The translations under genes and the position numbers were made by a program. A stretch of DNA of 64,000 nucleotides from positions 1 through 64,000 of the forward strand of contig JACRBG010000046.1 in the NCBI GenBank assembly GCA_016234595.1, written 5' to 3'. Every line of letters starts with the position of its first letter. The stretch's first letter is position 1. The notes below the pieces were generated by a model that saw only the letters and a program-made list of their open reading frames with translations, ran no database searches and was not told where the DNA came from. This DNA comes from Chloroflexota bacterium. Its GTDB lineage: Bacteria; Chloroflexota; Anaerolineae; Aggregatilineales; J027. Below are positions 34,348-43,150 of the stretch, in pieces.

Positions 34348-36150
34348 ATGTATATTTTAGGTATCTCCTGTTTCTATCACGATTCGGCAGCTGCAATTAT
34401 CAAAGATGGTCAATTGGTAGCAGCCGCGATGGAAGAACGCTTTACTCGTAAAAAGAATGATAATGGCTTCCCAGCCAAAGCGATTGAATTTTGCCTTAAA
34501 CAAGCTGGCATCACGGGTAAAGACCTTGATTATGCTGTGTTTTATGAGAAACCCCTCCAAAAATTTGAGCGTATTTTATTGACCACCTTGAATACGTTTC
34601 CACAATCGGCTGATTTGTGGAGCGAGTCCATTTTGGTGTGGTTAAAAGAAAAGTTGTGGGTCAAGAGTATTATTGCCAAAGAAGTTGGGGTTCATTACAA
34701 CAACATCCTTTTTTGCGATCACCATATGAGCCATGCCGCCAGTGCGTTTTTTGCCAGCCCGTTTAAAGAGGCCGCTGTGTTTACAGTGGACGGTGTAGGG
34801 GAGTGGACAACCACTACGCTTGGTACAGCGACCAGTTATTGGGAAGGGGATACACCAGATAGTGGCAAGCCCACCCGCAATGACATCAATTTGTTTAGCG
34901 AAGAACGTTTCCCACACTCAATCGGCTTGCTCTATTCGACCTTCACGGCCTTTCTAGGATTCCGGGTCAATAACGGCGAGTACAAAGTCATGGGTATGGC
35001 TCCCTATGGGACGCCACGCTATATGGACAAAATCGCTAAGATTTTCAACTATAGCCCCCAAGATGGCAGCTTCCATCTCAACCTAGATTATTTCGCCTTC
35101 CCATACTCGACTAAACAGAGCTTTAATCGCCGATTTTTAGAGCTATTTGGTGAGCCACGCCCACCAGAAGAAGACTTCTTCACGATGGCGACTAACCCAG
35201 AACGGGCTGGCGAACAGGCTGCGATGGCGCGTAACCAACATTATGCTGATGTTGCGGCCAGCATCCAGCAAGTGACCGAGGATGTTTTGATCGCGATTGC
35301 TAACTACCTCTACCAAAAGACGGGCATGAAAAAGTTGGTCATGGCGGGGGGTGTAGCTCTCAACACACGGGCGAATTACCGCATTTTAGCCGAAACCCCC
35401 TTTGAAGAAATCTATATTCAACCTGCCGCCGGGGATGATGGCGGTGCATTAGGGGCTGCATTGTGGGCGTATCATTTGGTGTTACAAAAGCCCCGTAACT
35501 GGGTGATGCCCCATGCCTATTGGGGTCAAGCCTATAGTGATGCGGAATGCCGCCAATTTATCGAAGACAATGGCCTTACCTATGAATCTTTTGAAGGCCA
35601 GCAAGATAAACTGATTGATGTTGTGGCGGAATCCTTGACCCAACGCAAAGTCATTGGCTTGCATCAAGGCGCATTTGAATGGGGGCCACGCGCATTGGGG
35701 AATCGTAGTATTTTGGCTGACCCCCGTGACGAAGGCATGAAAGAAGTGGTCAATACGAAAATCAAATTCCGTGAACCTTTCCGACCCTTTGCGCCAGTGG
35801 TTTTACGCGACCGTGCCGCCGAATATTTTGATTACCCCGATGTTGAGAAACACGAAGCGCCGCGTTATATGTTGATGGTAAGTCCAGTCAAACCAGATAT
35901 GCAAGATAAAATTGCGGCGGTGTCACACATGGGCACGGGGCGATTGCAAACCATCGAACGCGAGACGAATCACTTGTACTATGGGATCATCGAACGTTTT
36001 GGGCAGATTACGGGTGTGCCAGTGGTTCTGAATACGTCGTTTAACTTGCGGGGTGAGCCGATTGTCAATACTCCACGCGAGGCCTTCAACACGTTCCGAA
36101 ATAGTGATATTGATATGTTGATTTTGGGTTCCTACCTCATTCGTAAGTGA
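34348..36150 (+). CDS. Carbamoyltransferase, NodU/CmcH (TobZ) family
   Basis: A 600-aa enzyme that transfers a carbamoyl group from carbamoyl phosphate to a hydroxyl of a sugar or natural product via carbamoyl-adenylate. The N-terminal Kae1-like domain (GISCFYHDSAAAIIKDG) carries the metal-binding His cluster HHMSH (H125, H126, H129). PAAGDDGGALGAALWA is the nucleotide-binding region, and the C-terminal domain holds the family GPRALGNRSILADPR motif. All hallmark residues are intact. AAGGATAG precedes the ATG. It is flanked by small membrane proteins within 3-24 bases, with an SGNH hydrolase next door. The acceptor is probably a surface or secreted glycan, but that is inference. Confidence 0.95.
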   Translation: MYILGISCFYHDSAAAIIKDGQLVAAAMEERFTRKKNDNGFPAKAIEFCLKQAGITGKDLDYAVFYEKPLQKFERILLTTLNTFPQSADLWSESILVWLKEKLWVKSIIAKEVGVHYNNILFCDHHMSHAASAFFASPFKEAAVFTVDGVGEWTTTTLGTATSYWEGDTPDSGKPTRNDINLFSEERFPHSIGLLYSTFTAFLGFRVNNGEYKVMGMAPYGTPRYMDKIAKIFNYSPQDGSFHLNLDYFAFPYSTKQSFNRRFLELFGEPRPPEEDFFTMATNPERAGEQAAMARNQHYADVAASIQQVTEDVLIAIANYLYQKTGMKKLVMAGGVALNTRANYRILAETPFEEIYIQPAAGDDGGALGAALWAYHLVLQKPRNWVMPHAYWGQAYSDAECRQFIEDNGLTYESFEGQQDKLIDVVAESLTQRKVIGLHQGAFEWGPRALGNRSILADPRDEGMKEVVNTKIKFREPFRPFAPVVLRDRAAEYFDYPDVEKHEAPRYMLMVSPVKPDMQDKIAAVSHMGTGRLQTIERETNHLYYGIIERFGQITGVPVVLNTSFNLRGEPIVNTPREAFNTFRNSDIDMLILGSYLIRK

Positions 36151-36173
36151 TCGAGTTTTATTCGAGGGATGTT

Positions 36174-36344
36174 ATGCGAGATTTTCTGCTCAAGCTGGGT
36201 ATATTGGGTGAAATGTTGCGCTTTTTGTGGCGGCGTAAACTTTATTGGTTGATTCCAATGGTCGTGACACTGCTGTTGTTTGCTGTCTTGATGGTCTTGA
36301 GCAGTTCGGGCGCTGCCGCTCCATTTATTTATTCACTATGGTAA
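36174..36344 (+). CDS. DUF5989-family small membrane protein
   Basis: A 56-aa protein with the family pattern LLKLGILGEMLRFLWRRKLYWLIPMVVTLLLF and a C-terminal APFIYSLW. One membrane helix follows a basic amphipathic N-terminus. ATG at 36174 follows GAGGG by six bases; an earlier in-frame GTG at 36147 overlaps the carbamoyltransferase end and is unlike the family. DUF5989 genes are regularly next to this carbamoyltransferase type, suggesting a shared complex; mechanism unknown. Confidence 0.85.
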   Translation: MRDFLLKLGILGEMLRFLWRRKLYWLIPMVVTLLLFAVLMVLSSSGAAAPFIYSLW

Positions 36345-36357
36345 GCGGGAGCAGTCA

Positions 36358-36708
36358 ATGAGCGATTTAGAAATTGTCCTATTGGTCGGATTGGCCCTTG
36401 GGTTGATTTTGGGGCCACTGACCGCCCGCAGTTCGGCCCGCCGCGAAAAAATCTATGGGGGCACACCTGCCAAAACCCTACATCTAATTGCCTCGGGGTT
36501 GTTTGTTGCCACGCCGCCTGCTGTTTTGGTTGGGGCAATTGCCGGACTTGGCCTGAAGACGCTTTTTCCGTTAGCCTTCAGTGTCATTTTAAGCAGTTTG
36601 GGGATATTGATTGTTTTTGCAATCTTCGAAAAGCAGGCCAAACCCGCTGTTAATCCCCCAGTGGATCGGGGCTGGACGGCAGAAGATGCCCGCAAATCAG
36701 GGCTTTAA
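36358..36708 (+). CDS. Small two- to three-helix membrane protein, unknown
   Basis: A 116-aa integral membrane protein: helices at about 5-22 (IVLLVGLALGLILGPLT), 42-65 (LHLIASGLFVATPPAVLVGAIAG) and 68-90 (LFPLAFSVILSSLGILIVFAI), with a charged C-terminus. Not recognised. GGGAG is six bases before the ATG, and it follows the DUF5989 gene by 13 bases, completing the carbamoyltransferase operon before a strong terminator. Confidence 0.75.
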   Translation: MSDLEIVLLVGLALGLILGPLTARSSARREKIYGGTPAKTLHLIASGLFVATPPAVLVGAIAGLGLKTLFPLAFSVILSSLGILIVFAIFEKQAKPAVNPPVDRGWTAEDARKSGL

Positions 36709-36722
36709 CCCCTTTGAGGAAC

Positions 36723-36754
36723 AAAAGGACGAGTTCAATACCCGTCCTTTTTTG
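36723..36754 (+). terminator. Rho-independent terminator of the carbamoyltransferase operon
   Basis: AAAAGGACG (36723-36731) pairs with CGTCCTTTT (36743-36751) around an 11-base loop and runs into further T residues (TTTTTTG). It also lies just beyond the convergent SGNH gene. Confidence 0.88.
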
Positions 36755-36761
36755 TTTCGGA

Positions 36762-37994
36762 TTATTGAGACGTATCTAGTAATCCATTTTCGATAATATA
36801 ATCATGCAGAGTTTCGGCCAATAACTGGTTCCCAGAGGCATCCAGATGGAAATCCAGCGCATAATAAATGGTTTTGCCATTATGGATAGCTTCTTGGAAG
36901 ATGGGCAGCATATCAATACAACGCCAGCCTTTTTCCTCACACATTGCCAGCAACATGCGACGGCTTTCGCCAATTTGTTGAATATAGCCCTCGCCTAAAT
37001 CATCCACTAGATATTCGGCATAGGCTTCTTCTTTGGTGGGCAACACCACCAACAGCATCTGTGCCCCCACTTGCTGCTGAATAAAGTCAGCACCCGCCTC
37101 GTGAGCCTCCACATCACGCTCCCAGCCATATTGCACCAAAGGATAAGTCATGCTAAATGGTGATGGGTACTCATTAGTTGCCACCAACATATCCCGCCCA
37201 TTGACCTCGCGGGTGACATAATGTTTATAGGGGCTGGATGATTTGGGTGGATCGAGCCATTTTTTGAGCAGGGTATAGACAGCGGAATAGCGGGCCAGTC
37301 CTTCAGCGTCAGGTACAGGGTCGGGGCCGGGAGCGCCTGCGAGGGTATCTGTTTTGCCTTGAATATTGGCGAGTACATAATCATCGGATAGGTCATTGGG
37401 ATACCACTGCCAAATAACCAGTTTGGGTTCCAGCGGCGGGCCAATATCCTCAATTAGGGCTAACTGACCGGTTGAACCAGTCCCTGCCAATCCTGCATTA
37501 ACAGAGTTCCAGCCATAATCATTTTGCAGGCGTTGCACCCAACAATCGTTGACCTCTGTCCAGCAAAAGGTAAAAGAATCCCCAAAGGCTAAAATCTGCA
37601 AGGGCCAGCGGGGGCCGTTGGTGCGGAGGCCCACTACATGGCCTTCCCAGACTGTGCCTGTGCTGAAAGTAAATTGGGCATCCCGCCAATGAATACGGTA
37701 ATTCTTGATCCCCGGCTCAAGGCGGGCTTGAAATTTATTATCAACTACAAATGGGAAGGGCTGTACCAAGCGTTCGTCTTTCCATGGGAGGCGGCGCACA
37801 TGCTGAATATCCCCCTGTAATGCGGGTGGCAGCGAATCGAAGGTGACCCGGACGAATATTTCAATCATCAAAATACTAAACACGAGACTGAAAAAAGTCA
37901 GGACAAGGCCGCTTAAAACAGAGCGTAGCCTGCCGCGCCTTTTGTTGTCAACGGTTGTTGGTAGAGTGTGGTCTGTGATGTTTTCCGTTGTCAC
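36762..37994 (-). CDS. Membrane-anchored SGNH/GDSL hydrolase
   Basis: A 410-aa protein with a short cytoplasmic N-terminus, one signal anchor (LSGLVLTFFSLVFSILMIEIF) and an outer SGNH esterase domain. Block I is AFGDSFTFCW (nucleophile Ser), block II/III are NAGLAGTGS and WQWYPNDLSDD, and block V is DFHLDASGN (Asp-His). The catalytic set is present, so it may deacylate or acylate an extracellular glycan or lipid. GTG start with GAGGAG inside the last codons of the upstream lipoprotein gene, so the pair is coupled (2-base gap). It converges on the carbamoyltransferase operon, which often neighbours SGNH proteins. Confidence 0.88.
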   Translation of the reverse strand: MTTENITDHTLPTTVDNKRRGRLRSVLSGLVLTFFSLVFSILMIEIFVRVTFDSLPPALQGDIQHVRRLPWKDERLVQPFPFVVDNKFQARLEPGIKNYRIHWRDAQFTFSTGTVWEGHVVGLRTNGPRWPLQILAFGDSFTFCWTEVNDCWVQRLQNDYGWNSVNAGLAGTGSTGQLALIEDIGPPLEPKLVIWQWYPNDLSDDYVLANIQGKTDTLAGAPGPDPVPDAEGLARYSAVYTLLKKWLDPPKSSSPYKHYVTREVNGRDMLVATNEYPSPFSMTYPLVQYGWERDVEAHEAGADFIQQQVGAQMLLVVLPTKEEAYAEYLVDDLGEGYIQQIGESRRMLLAMCEEKGWRCIDMLPIFQEAIHNGKTIYYALDFHLDASGNQLLAETLHDYIIENGLLDTSQ

Positions 37995-37996
37995 AT

Positions 37997-38806
37997 TTAC
38001 TCCTCAAATGAACGGGCGCAGCGGAAGCCAATAAACCAATCCCGACGGTCTTGGGGAAATTTAAAACGGGTGGTCATTCCGGCTGCGAAATCAATATAAC
38101 TGCGAATTCCCCCGCGATAAACCCGTTGACCCGTGGTGTCGGTCATGTCTTCGCGCCCATCGTTAGGATCATAGGGATAGGGGCGATAAATGCTACTGAC
38201 CCATTCCCAGACATTACCAGCCATGTCGTAAGCTCCGACCCATGAGACCCCACTGGGGCGGCCCCCGACATTCTCTGTTTGATTCATCGAGGTGCGGTCA
38301 TAGGTCAGATTTTCGTCAATCATGGTGTTGCCCCAAGGATACATCAGATTGTCTGGCCCACGGGCGGCGTATTCCCACTCGGCTTCGGTTGGTAAGCGCC
38401 CCCCGCGACTGATGCAAAAATCCCGTGCCTCTGACCATAGTAGGTTTTCGCGTGGTTGGTTTGGCCCTTGAGCATTGCCAGTCGAGCCGTATTGGGCATT
38501 GGTAACCTCATAACGATCGAGCCAAAAAGGTTCGTCAAAACAGATGGGATGCACAGGCACTTCGTCACGCCGCCCTTTTTCGTTTCCCATCAGAAAACAG
38601 CCCGGTGGGACTAATACCATTTCAACCCCATTAAAGGCTTGAATAATGGGTGTCCAATCCGAATTGCGAATGATGGAGGCTATGGGGGTTGGCGGAATGG
38701 CCGTGGGTGTGTAATTTTTGTCAGCGTGGTCGTCGTTGTTCTTGCGACAGGACAAAAGAAAGGCCGCCAGCGAGATTAGCATGACGGCGTAAACTATCCG
38801 TTTCAC
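37997..38806 (-). CDS. Lipoprotein with formylglycine-generating-enzyme (SUMF1) fold
   Basis: A 269-aa lipoprotein: signal peptide with lipobox AFLLSC, a Thr/Pro-rich spacer, then a complete FGE-sulfatase/SUMF1 domain (MVLVPPGCFLMGNEKG, FWLDRYEVTNAQY, GGRLPTEAEWEYAARG, MAGNVWEWVSS, IGFRCARS). The region lacks an obvious pair of redox-active Cys near the C-terminus, only FRCAR being visible, so sulfatase activation is doubtful. Many such bacterial domains are binding proteins. GTG start follows AAGGTGA by six bases. It leads an operon with the SGNH hydrolase (2-base gap). Confidence 0.9.
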   Translation of the reverse strand: MKRIVYAVMLISLAAFLLSCRKNNDDHADKNYTPTAIPPTPIASIIRNSDWTPIIQAFNGVEMVLVPPGCFLMGNEKGRRDEVPVHPICFDEPFWLDRYEVTNAQYGSTGNAQGPNQPRENLLWSEARDFCISRGGRLPTEAEWEYAARGPDNLMYPWGNTMIDENLTYDRTSMNQTENVGGRPSGVSWVGAYDMAGNVWEWVSSIYRPYPYDPNDGREDMTDTTGQRVYRGGIRSYIDFAAGMTTRFKFPQDRRDWFIGFRCARSFEE

Positions 38807-38929
38807 CTTGAATCACCTTATCTTTCCAACGACAGAACATGCACGCGATTGTACCAAAATTACCCTGTTTCGCTATCCCTATCGGGGCTAAAATTATTTA
38901 CGCATCGGGTTTACCGTCAGGAAAAAGGT

Positions 38930-40096
38930 ATGAAACACAAAATTGTTTTACAGATTTTTGTTCTTCTCGGTCTGCTGCTGCCCCTTCCTAGCACTACTCA
39001 TGGTCAAGATGCCCCTCAATATCAATGGGTTGAACTCATCAATGTTTTTGACAATCCCCTTTATATTACCAATGCGGGCGATGGTTCGGGGCGATTATTT
39101 GTCGTCGAGCAATATGGCTATGTACTGATCTTAGATCAAGACATGAACCTGTTACCAGAACCTTTCTTGGATGTGACCGCGCAAATGCCCGCTGATGTTT
39201 CACAGGGTGGTTATACCGAACGGGGATTAATCGGGTTGGTTTTTCATCCCGACTTTGAAAACAATGGCATCTTTTTTGTCCATTACGTTCGATATGACAA
39301 CAAAGCCATCATTGAACGCTATAAAGTATCTGCTGACAATCCGAATGTAGCTGACCCCCGCAGTGCCACTGTGATTTTTAGCGCGGATGATCCCTTCCCT
39401 AATCATAACGGGGGTCAACTTGCCTTCGGGCCAGATGGTTATTTATACGTAGGCATTGGGGACGGCGGCGACCTAGGTGATCCATTGGGTAACGGGCAAA
39501 ATACCAAAACTCCCTTTGGTAAACTCCTTCGGATAGATATCAATAATACAGATACCTATACCGTACCTACAGATAATCCATTTGTCGGTAATCCCGATTT
39601 TCTCCCAGAAATTTGGGCCTATGGGTTCCGCAATCCTTGGCGATTTAGTTTTGATCGGGAAACGGGCGATTTGTATATTGGGGATGTTGGTGAGGCTTCA
39701 TGGGAAGAAATTGACTACCAACCCGCGGGTAGCCCGGGCGGGCAGAATTATGGCTGGAATGCCTATGAGGGCAACCATCGCTTCTCTGAAACCACGCCTG
39801 TCCCAGAAGATATGACACTGCCCATTGCCGAATACTCACATAACGAAGGCTGCTCTGTCACCGGAGGCTATGTCTATCGTGGGCAAGCCATCCCTGAATT
39901 GCAAGGTAAATATTTCTTTGGGGATTACTGCAATGGTGGCGTCTGGATGACCAGCAAAGTCACTGATGGGGTATGGGTAACGGTCAATCAAGGCTATCTA
40001 GGCCGTCAGATTAGCTCCTTTGGCGAAGACGAACAAGGTGAGTTGTATATGGTCGACTATAAAGGCATCATTCTTCGCTTGGAACGAGTTGACTAG
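38930..40096 (+). CDS. Exported PQQ-dependent sugar dehydrogenase family protein
   Basis: A 388-aa exported protein with a signal peptide ([21 protein letters not shown]) and the glucose/sorbosone dehydrogenase propeller. Signatures: [80 protein letters not shown] and GGYVYRG. Members oxidise aldoses with PQQ outside the membrane; cofactor use is not proven here. ATG at 38930 follows AAAAAGG; an earlier in-frame start at 38849 lacks support. The final 29 bases overlap the end of the convergent agmatine deiminase gene. Confidence 0.92.
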   Translation: MKHKIVLQIFVLLGLLLPLPSTTHGQDAPQYQWVELINVFDNPLYITNAGDGSGRLFVVEQYGYVLILDQDMNLLPEPFLDVTAQMPADVSQGGYTERGLIGLVFHPDFENNGIFFVHYVRYDNKAIIERYKVSADNPNVADPRSATVIFSADDPFPNHNGGQLAFGPDGYLYVGIGDGGDLGDPLGNGQNTKTPFGKLLRIDINNTDTYTVPTDNPFVGNPDFLPEIWAYGFRNPWRFSFDRETGDLYIGDVGEASWEEIDYQPAGSPGGQNYGWNAYEGNHRFSETTPVPEDMTLPIAEYSHNEGCSVTGGYVYRGQAIPELQGKYFFGDYCNGGVWMTSKVTDGVWVTVNQGYLGRQISSFGEDEQGELYMVDYKGIILRLERVD

Positions 40097-41186
40097 GGGC
40101 TGGTTGCTGCTGGGTAATGCAGTGGATATTGCCACCACCTAACAAAATTTCGCGCCCCGGTAGGCCGATGACCTTCCGTTCTGGGAAAAGCTCTTGCAAT
40201 TTTTGTAAAGCAGAGGCGTCGTGCGGATCATCAAATATTGGGGCGATAATTCCCCCATTGGCTATGTAAAAATTGATATATGATCCAGCCATGCGCTGAC
40301 CTACTCGGCGGGGGTGATTGCCTTCATTTACATCTACCCCGCTGCTTTCCGCTTCGGTCATAAACAGCGGCCCCGGTTGGTAGATTTTGTGAACTTCAAG
40401 TTGACGAGGGCGTGCATCGCGGGATTGCATCAATTGCTCGAGAGCATGGTATGAAATGTTGTATTGTGGGTCGCTCATGTCATCTGTCCATGTCAATGCC
40501 ACCACGCTGGGACGGACAAAGCAGGCGAGGTTATCAATATGCCCATTGGTCTCATCTAGGTAAACCCCATCACCAAGTCAGATAATCTGGTGGACGTTCA
40601 GATAATCTGTCAAGGCTTGCTCAACTTCCCCGCGTGATAAAGAGGGGTTACGATTAGGATTCAGCAAACATTCCTCTGTAACTAGAGCTGTCCCTTGACC
40701 ATCCACATGGATAGAGCCCCCTTCTAGGATGAGCGAAGTTTTATAGCGATCCACCCATTCGATTTCTAAAACCTTTCGGGCAACTAAATTGTCCTGATCC
40801 CATGGGAAATAGAGACCACCATTGAGTCCGCCCCATGCGTTAAATTCCCAGTCAATCCCGCGTATCTCACCCATATCGTTTACGACAAACGTTGGGCCAC
40901 AATCGCGCATCCATGCATCGTTGGAGGCTATTTCGACCACTCGAATATGGTGAGGTAGCATGGCACGGGCATTTTGAAATTGCTGATTGTTTACCCCCAC
41001 TGTCACAGGCTCAAATTGGCTGATGGCTATCGCGACAACGGTAAAAGCTTGCTGGGCAGGTTTAGCACCGTTGCGCCAATTGTCAGGGCGTTCGGGCCAT
41101 AACATCCAGCACCCAGCATGTTTTTCAAATTCAGCGGGCATTCGAAAACCATCTTGCTTAGGGGTATTGATCAATGTTCGGGGCAT
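40068..41186 (-). pseudogene. aguA: Agmatine deiminase interrupted by an in-frame TGA
   Basis: Frames 40581-41186 and 40068-40505 are the same minus-strand frame; the only break is TGA at 40578-40580 (codon 203). The sequence between, VHQII[20 protein letters not shown], matches the family where Trp (TGG, one base away) is expected. Joined, the protein has 372 codons, the usual length. All active-site motifs are present: [20 protein letters not shown], the NGHIDN motif (His216) and GGGNIHC with nucleophile Cys356, close to the Cys357 known in characterised enzymes. The enzyme converts agmatine to N-carbamoylputrescine. The next divergent gene is the following pathway step, so the break probably cost putrescine synthesis recently or is an artefact. 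Confidence 0.85.
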
Positions 41187-41263
41187 AAAACCTCATATGG
41201 AAGAATCCTAGGGTCACGTTACAATACTCAATCTCAAAAATTATTGCTAGGAGAGGATATTTG

Positions 41264-42109
41264 ATGCAAGCGATACGGGTTGCGCTGATTCAAGTTGGTT
41301 GGCTTGGCAGTCGAGCCGCTATGATGGAACAATATCGGCAATTGATTGGTCGGGCCGTTTCGGTCGGGGCGGAACTCGTGTGCCTGCCAGAATTTTCATT
41401 GTCGCCCTATTTTGCCAGTACCCGCGATCAATCGGGTTTTGAGTGGGCGGAACCAACCATTGGGGGCGAGTCTGAGCAATTTTTCCGTCAACAAGCCACC
41501 GAACATGAAATTACGCTGATGGGTAGTCTGTTTGAAAAAGCCGCTGATGGGCGCTATTTCGATACCGCCACGATTCATAGCCCAACAGGTGATTTAATTG
41601 GAGCAACCCGCAAAATTCATATCCCATCAGGTGAGGGGTATAACGAGACCGACTTTTTTGAAGGATGGAATGAGTATCCGGTGTTCAATATTGGGGCGAT
41701 GAATGTTGCCACCCCGACCTGCTATGACCAGTGGTTTCCTGAACTAGCCCGTATCTATACCTTAAATGGGGCTGAATTTGTATTTTATCCCACAGCCATC
41801 GGGTCGGAGCCGACTGACCCCACTATTGATAGTCAGAATGCTTGGGAAACGGTCATGCGTGGTCACGCCATCGCCAACGGGATTTTTGTTGGGGCGGCTA
41901 ATCGGATTGGACAAGAGGGCGTGGTACGTTTCTATGGGAGTAGTTTTATCTGCGACCCCATGGGCAAAATTTTGGCGCAGGCCGAACGAGATACTGTTGA
42001 AGTTGTGATTGCCGACCTTGAACCCTATACGTTCACCCACTGGCGTGAGCTATTTCCACTGTTGCGGCAGCGCCGACCCCAGATTTATCAACGTATTACA
42101 CAAACGTAA
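41264..42109 (+). CDS. aguB: N-carbamoylputrescine amidase, nitrilase superfamily
   Basis: A 281-aa cytosolic enzyme hydrolysing N-carbamoylputrescine to putrescine, CO2 and ammonia. The nitrilase triad is complete: E43 (LPEFSLSPYF), K117 (RKIHIP) and C153 (TPTCYDQWFPE). Pattern and length fit AguB. ATG at 41264 follows AGGAGAGG by seven bases. Divergent from the agmatine deiminase gene, which supplies its substrate; the 77-base gap must hold both promoters. A terminator-like hairpin follows. Confidence 0.93.
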   Translation: MQAIRVALIQVGWLGSRAAMMEQYRQLIGRAVSVGAELVCLPEFSLSPYFASTRDQSGFEWAEPTIGGESEQFFRQQATEHEITLMGSLFEKAADGRYFDTATIHSPTGDLIGATRKIHIPSGEGYNETDFFEGWNEYPVFNIGAMNVATPTCYDQWFPELARIYTLNGAEFVFYPTAIGSEPTDPTIDSQNAWETVMRGHAIANGIFVGAANRIGQEGVVRFYGSSFICDPMGKILAQAERDTVEVVIADLEPYTFTHWRELFPLLRQRRPQIYQRITQT

Positions 42110-42120
42110 CATAAGATGTA

Positions 42121-42150
42121 GGGTCACACTTGTTTTGGATGCTGTGACCC
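42121..42150. terminator. Hairpin between aguB and the convergent R2lox gene
   Basis: GGGTCACA (42121-42128) and TGTGACCC (42143-42150) form a perfect 8-bp stem with a 14-base loop, in the 68 bases between two convergent genes. No strong T-run is visible, so efficiency is uncertain. Confidence 0.5.
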
Positions 42151-42177
42151 CAAGGTCATCTTCAACCCATTAGATGC

Positions 42178-43074
42178 CTAAGCATCATCTTCATCAATCG
42201 CGGTTTTCGTCACCTGATAAATATCCTCAAGGCTGGCCCCACGCGCCTTTTCGATACGGGCGAGTCGTTTTTGGAACTGCCCCATCGCATATTGGACAAA
42301 ATCATCTTCGACCAACCCAAACGGAATCACTTCATAATGCGAGAAAGCCTCGGTGATGATGCCTAAGGCTGGAAACATAAGGCCGTTCATGGTTTCTTCG
42401 ACCACACCCCATAGATGGTCATTTTCAGCAATCAGCCGGGATAGCAAAAAGACACCATAGGCAATGTGACGTGATTCATCTTGTTTGAGATAAGCCACCC
42501 CTTTGCGCTGACCGGGTAATAAGTTATTTCGTTCGAGGGCCGTGAAGTAGGCATGATAGCCCGTTTCAGCCAACATACCTTCGACGACCATGTTATACGT
42601 TGCCGAGGCGCGGGCTTGGGCTTCGGGGGAAGCATCATGGCTCAATCGTTGCAGGGCTTCGGGCAAGGCTTGGTAAAAGAGGTGACGATAGTTTTCAGTG
42701 TGATAATGGCTTAGGTCACGAACTTCACCTGTGACCTCTTCCAAAAAACGGCAGAAAAAATCGGTATGTTTGGCTTCTTCCCATAAAAAGGTGGTCAAAA
42801 ATAATTCTTCTTCAATACGGCCCTCTTGCGCGATAACTTGAATCAAGGGCAACAAATCCAATGTCACGGCTTCTTCACCAGCCTGAAATAAAGTCGTGAG
42901 CCGCAAAATGATATCTTTTTCGTCATCCTTCAAACGCTTCCAGTCCTCAATATCCTGACTAAAGTCAATTTCGCTCGGATTCCATATTCCAAAGCGTTTG
43001 GCTTTTTCAAATAGACGCATGGGTGGGGTGTCGCGGCGCAAACCACGTGTAGTCGTCACAAAACTTTGGTGCAT
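42178..43074 (-). CDS. R2-like ligand-binding oxidase (R2lox)
   Basis: A 298-aa ferritin-fold protein matching the R2lox family (known from Mycobacterium Rv0233), related to ribonucleotide reductase R2 but not a reductase subunit. Metal ligands by alignment from memory: E67, E100, H103, E165, E200 and H203. The family's Val-Tyr crosslink pair is V70 (GEEAVT) and Y160 (TYNMVVEG), both present. These proteins assemble a Mn/Fe cofactor and bind a long-chain fatty-acid-like ligand; physiological reaction unknown. No RNR large subunit is nearby, supporting R2lox over R2. A CTACAAT box lies upstream; phosphofructokinase is divergent. Confidence 0.93.
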   Translation of the reverse strand: MHQSFVTTTRGLRRDTPPMRLFEKAKRFGIWNPSEIDFSQDIEDWKRLKDDEKDIILRLTTLFQAGEEAVTLDLLPLIQVIAQEGRIEEELFLTTFLWEEAKHTDFFCRFLEEVTGEVRDLSHYHTENYRHLFYQALPEALQRLSHDASPEAQARASATYNMVVEGMLAETGYHAYFTALERNNLLPGQRKGVAYLKQDESRHIAYGVFLLSRLIAENDHLWGVVEETMNGLMFPALGIITEAFSHYEVIPFGLVEDDFVQYAMGQFQKRLARIEKARGASLEDIYQVTKTAIDEDDA

Positions 43075-43110
43075 TTGTCATTCCTTTAGCTCGATTTCAT
43101 GCTGTAAACT

Positions 43111-43116
43111 ATTGTA
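43111..43116 (-). promoter_or_regulatory. Probable -10 box (TACAAT) of R2lox
   Basis: The minus strand reads CGCTACAATAG, 37 bases from the R2lox ATG at 43074. No consensus -35. It shares its core with elements at 2068-2073, 27058-27063 and 47843-47848. Confidence 0.35.
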
Positions 43117-43150
43117 GCGGATTTGATTGAAAGGGAGTGAAAATTCGCTT

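Noticed and set aside
40578-40580. TGA read as Trp (alternative genetic code)
   Set aside because: Many intact genes here end in TGA (for example those stopping at 21931, 31954 and 50047), and the second broken gene has TAG rather than TGA.
42178-43074. Ribonucleotide reductase small subunit
   Set aside because: Motifs fit R2lox (V70/Y160 crosslink pair), and no large subunit gene is present.
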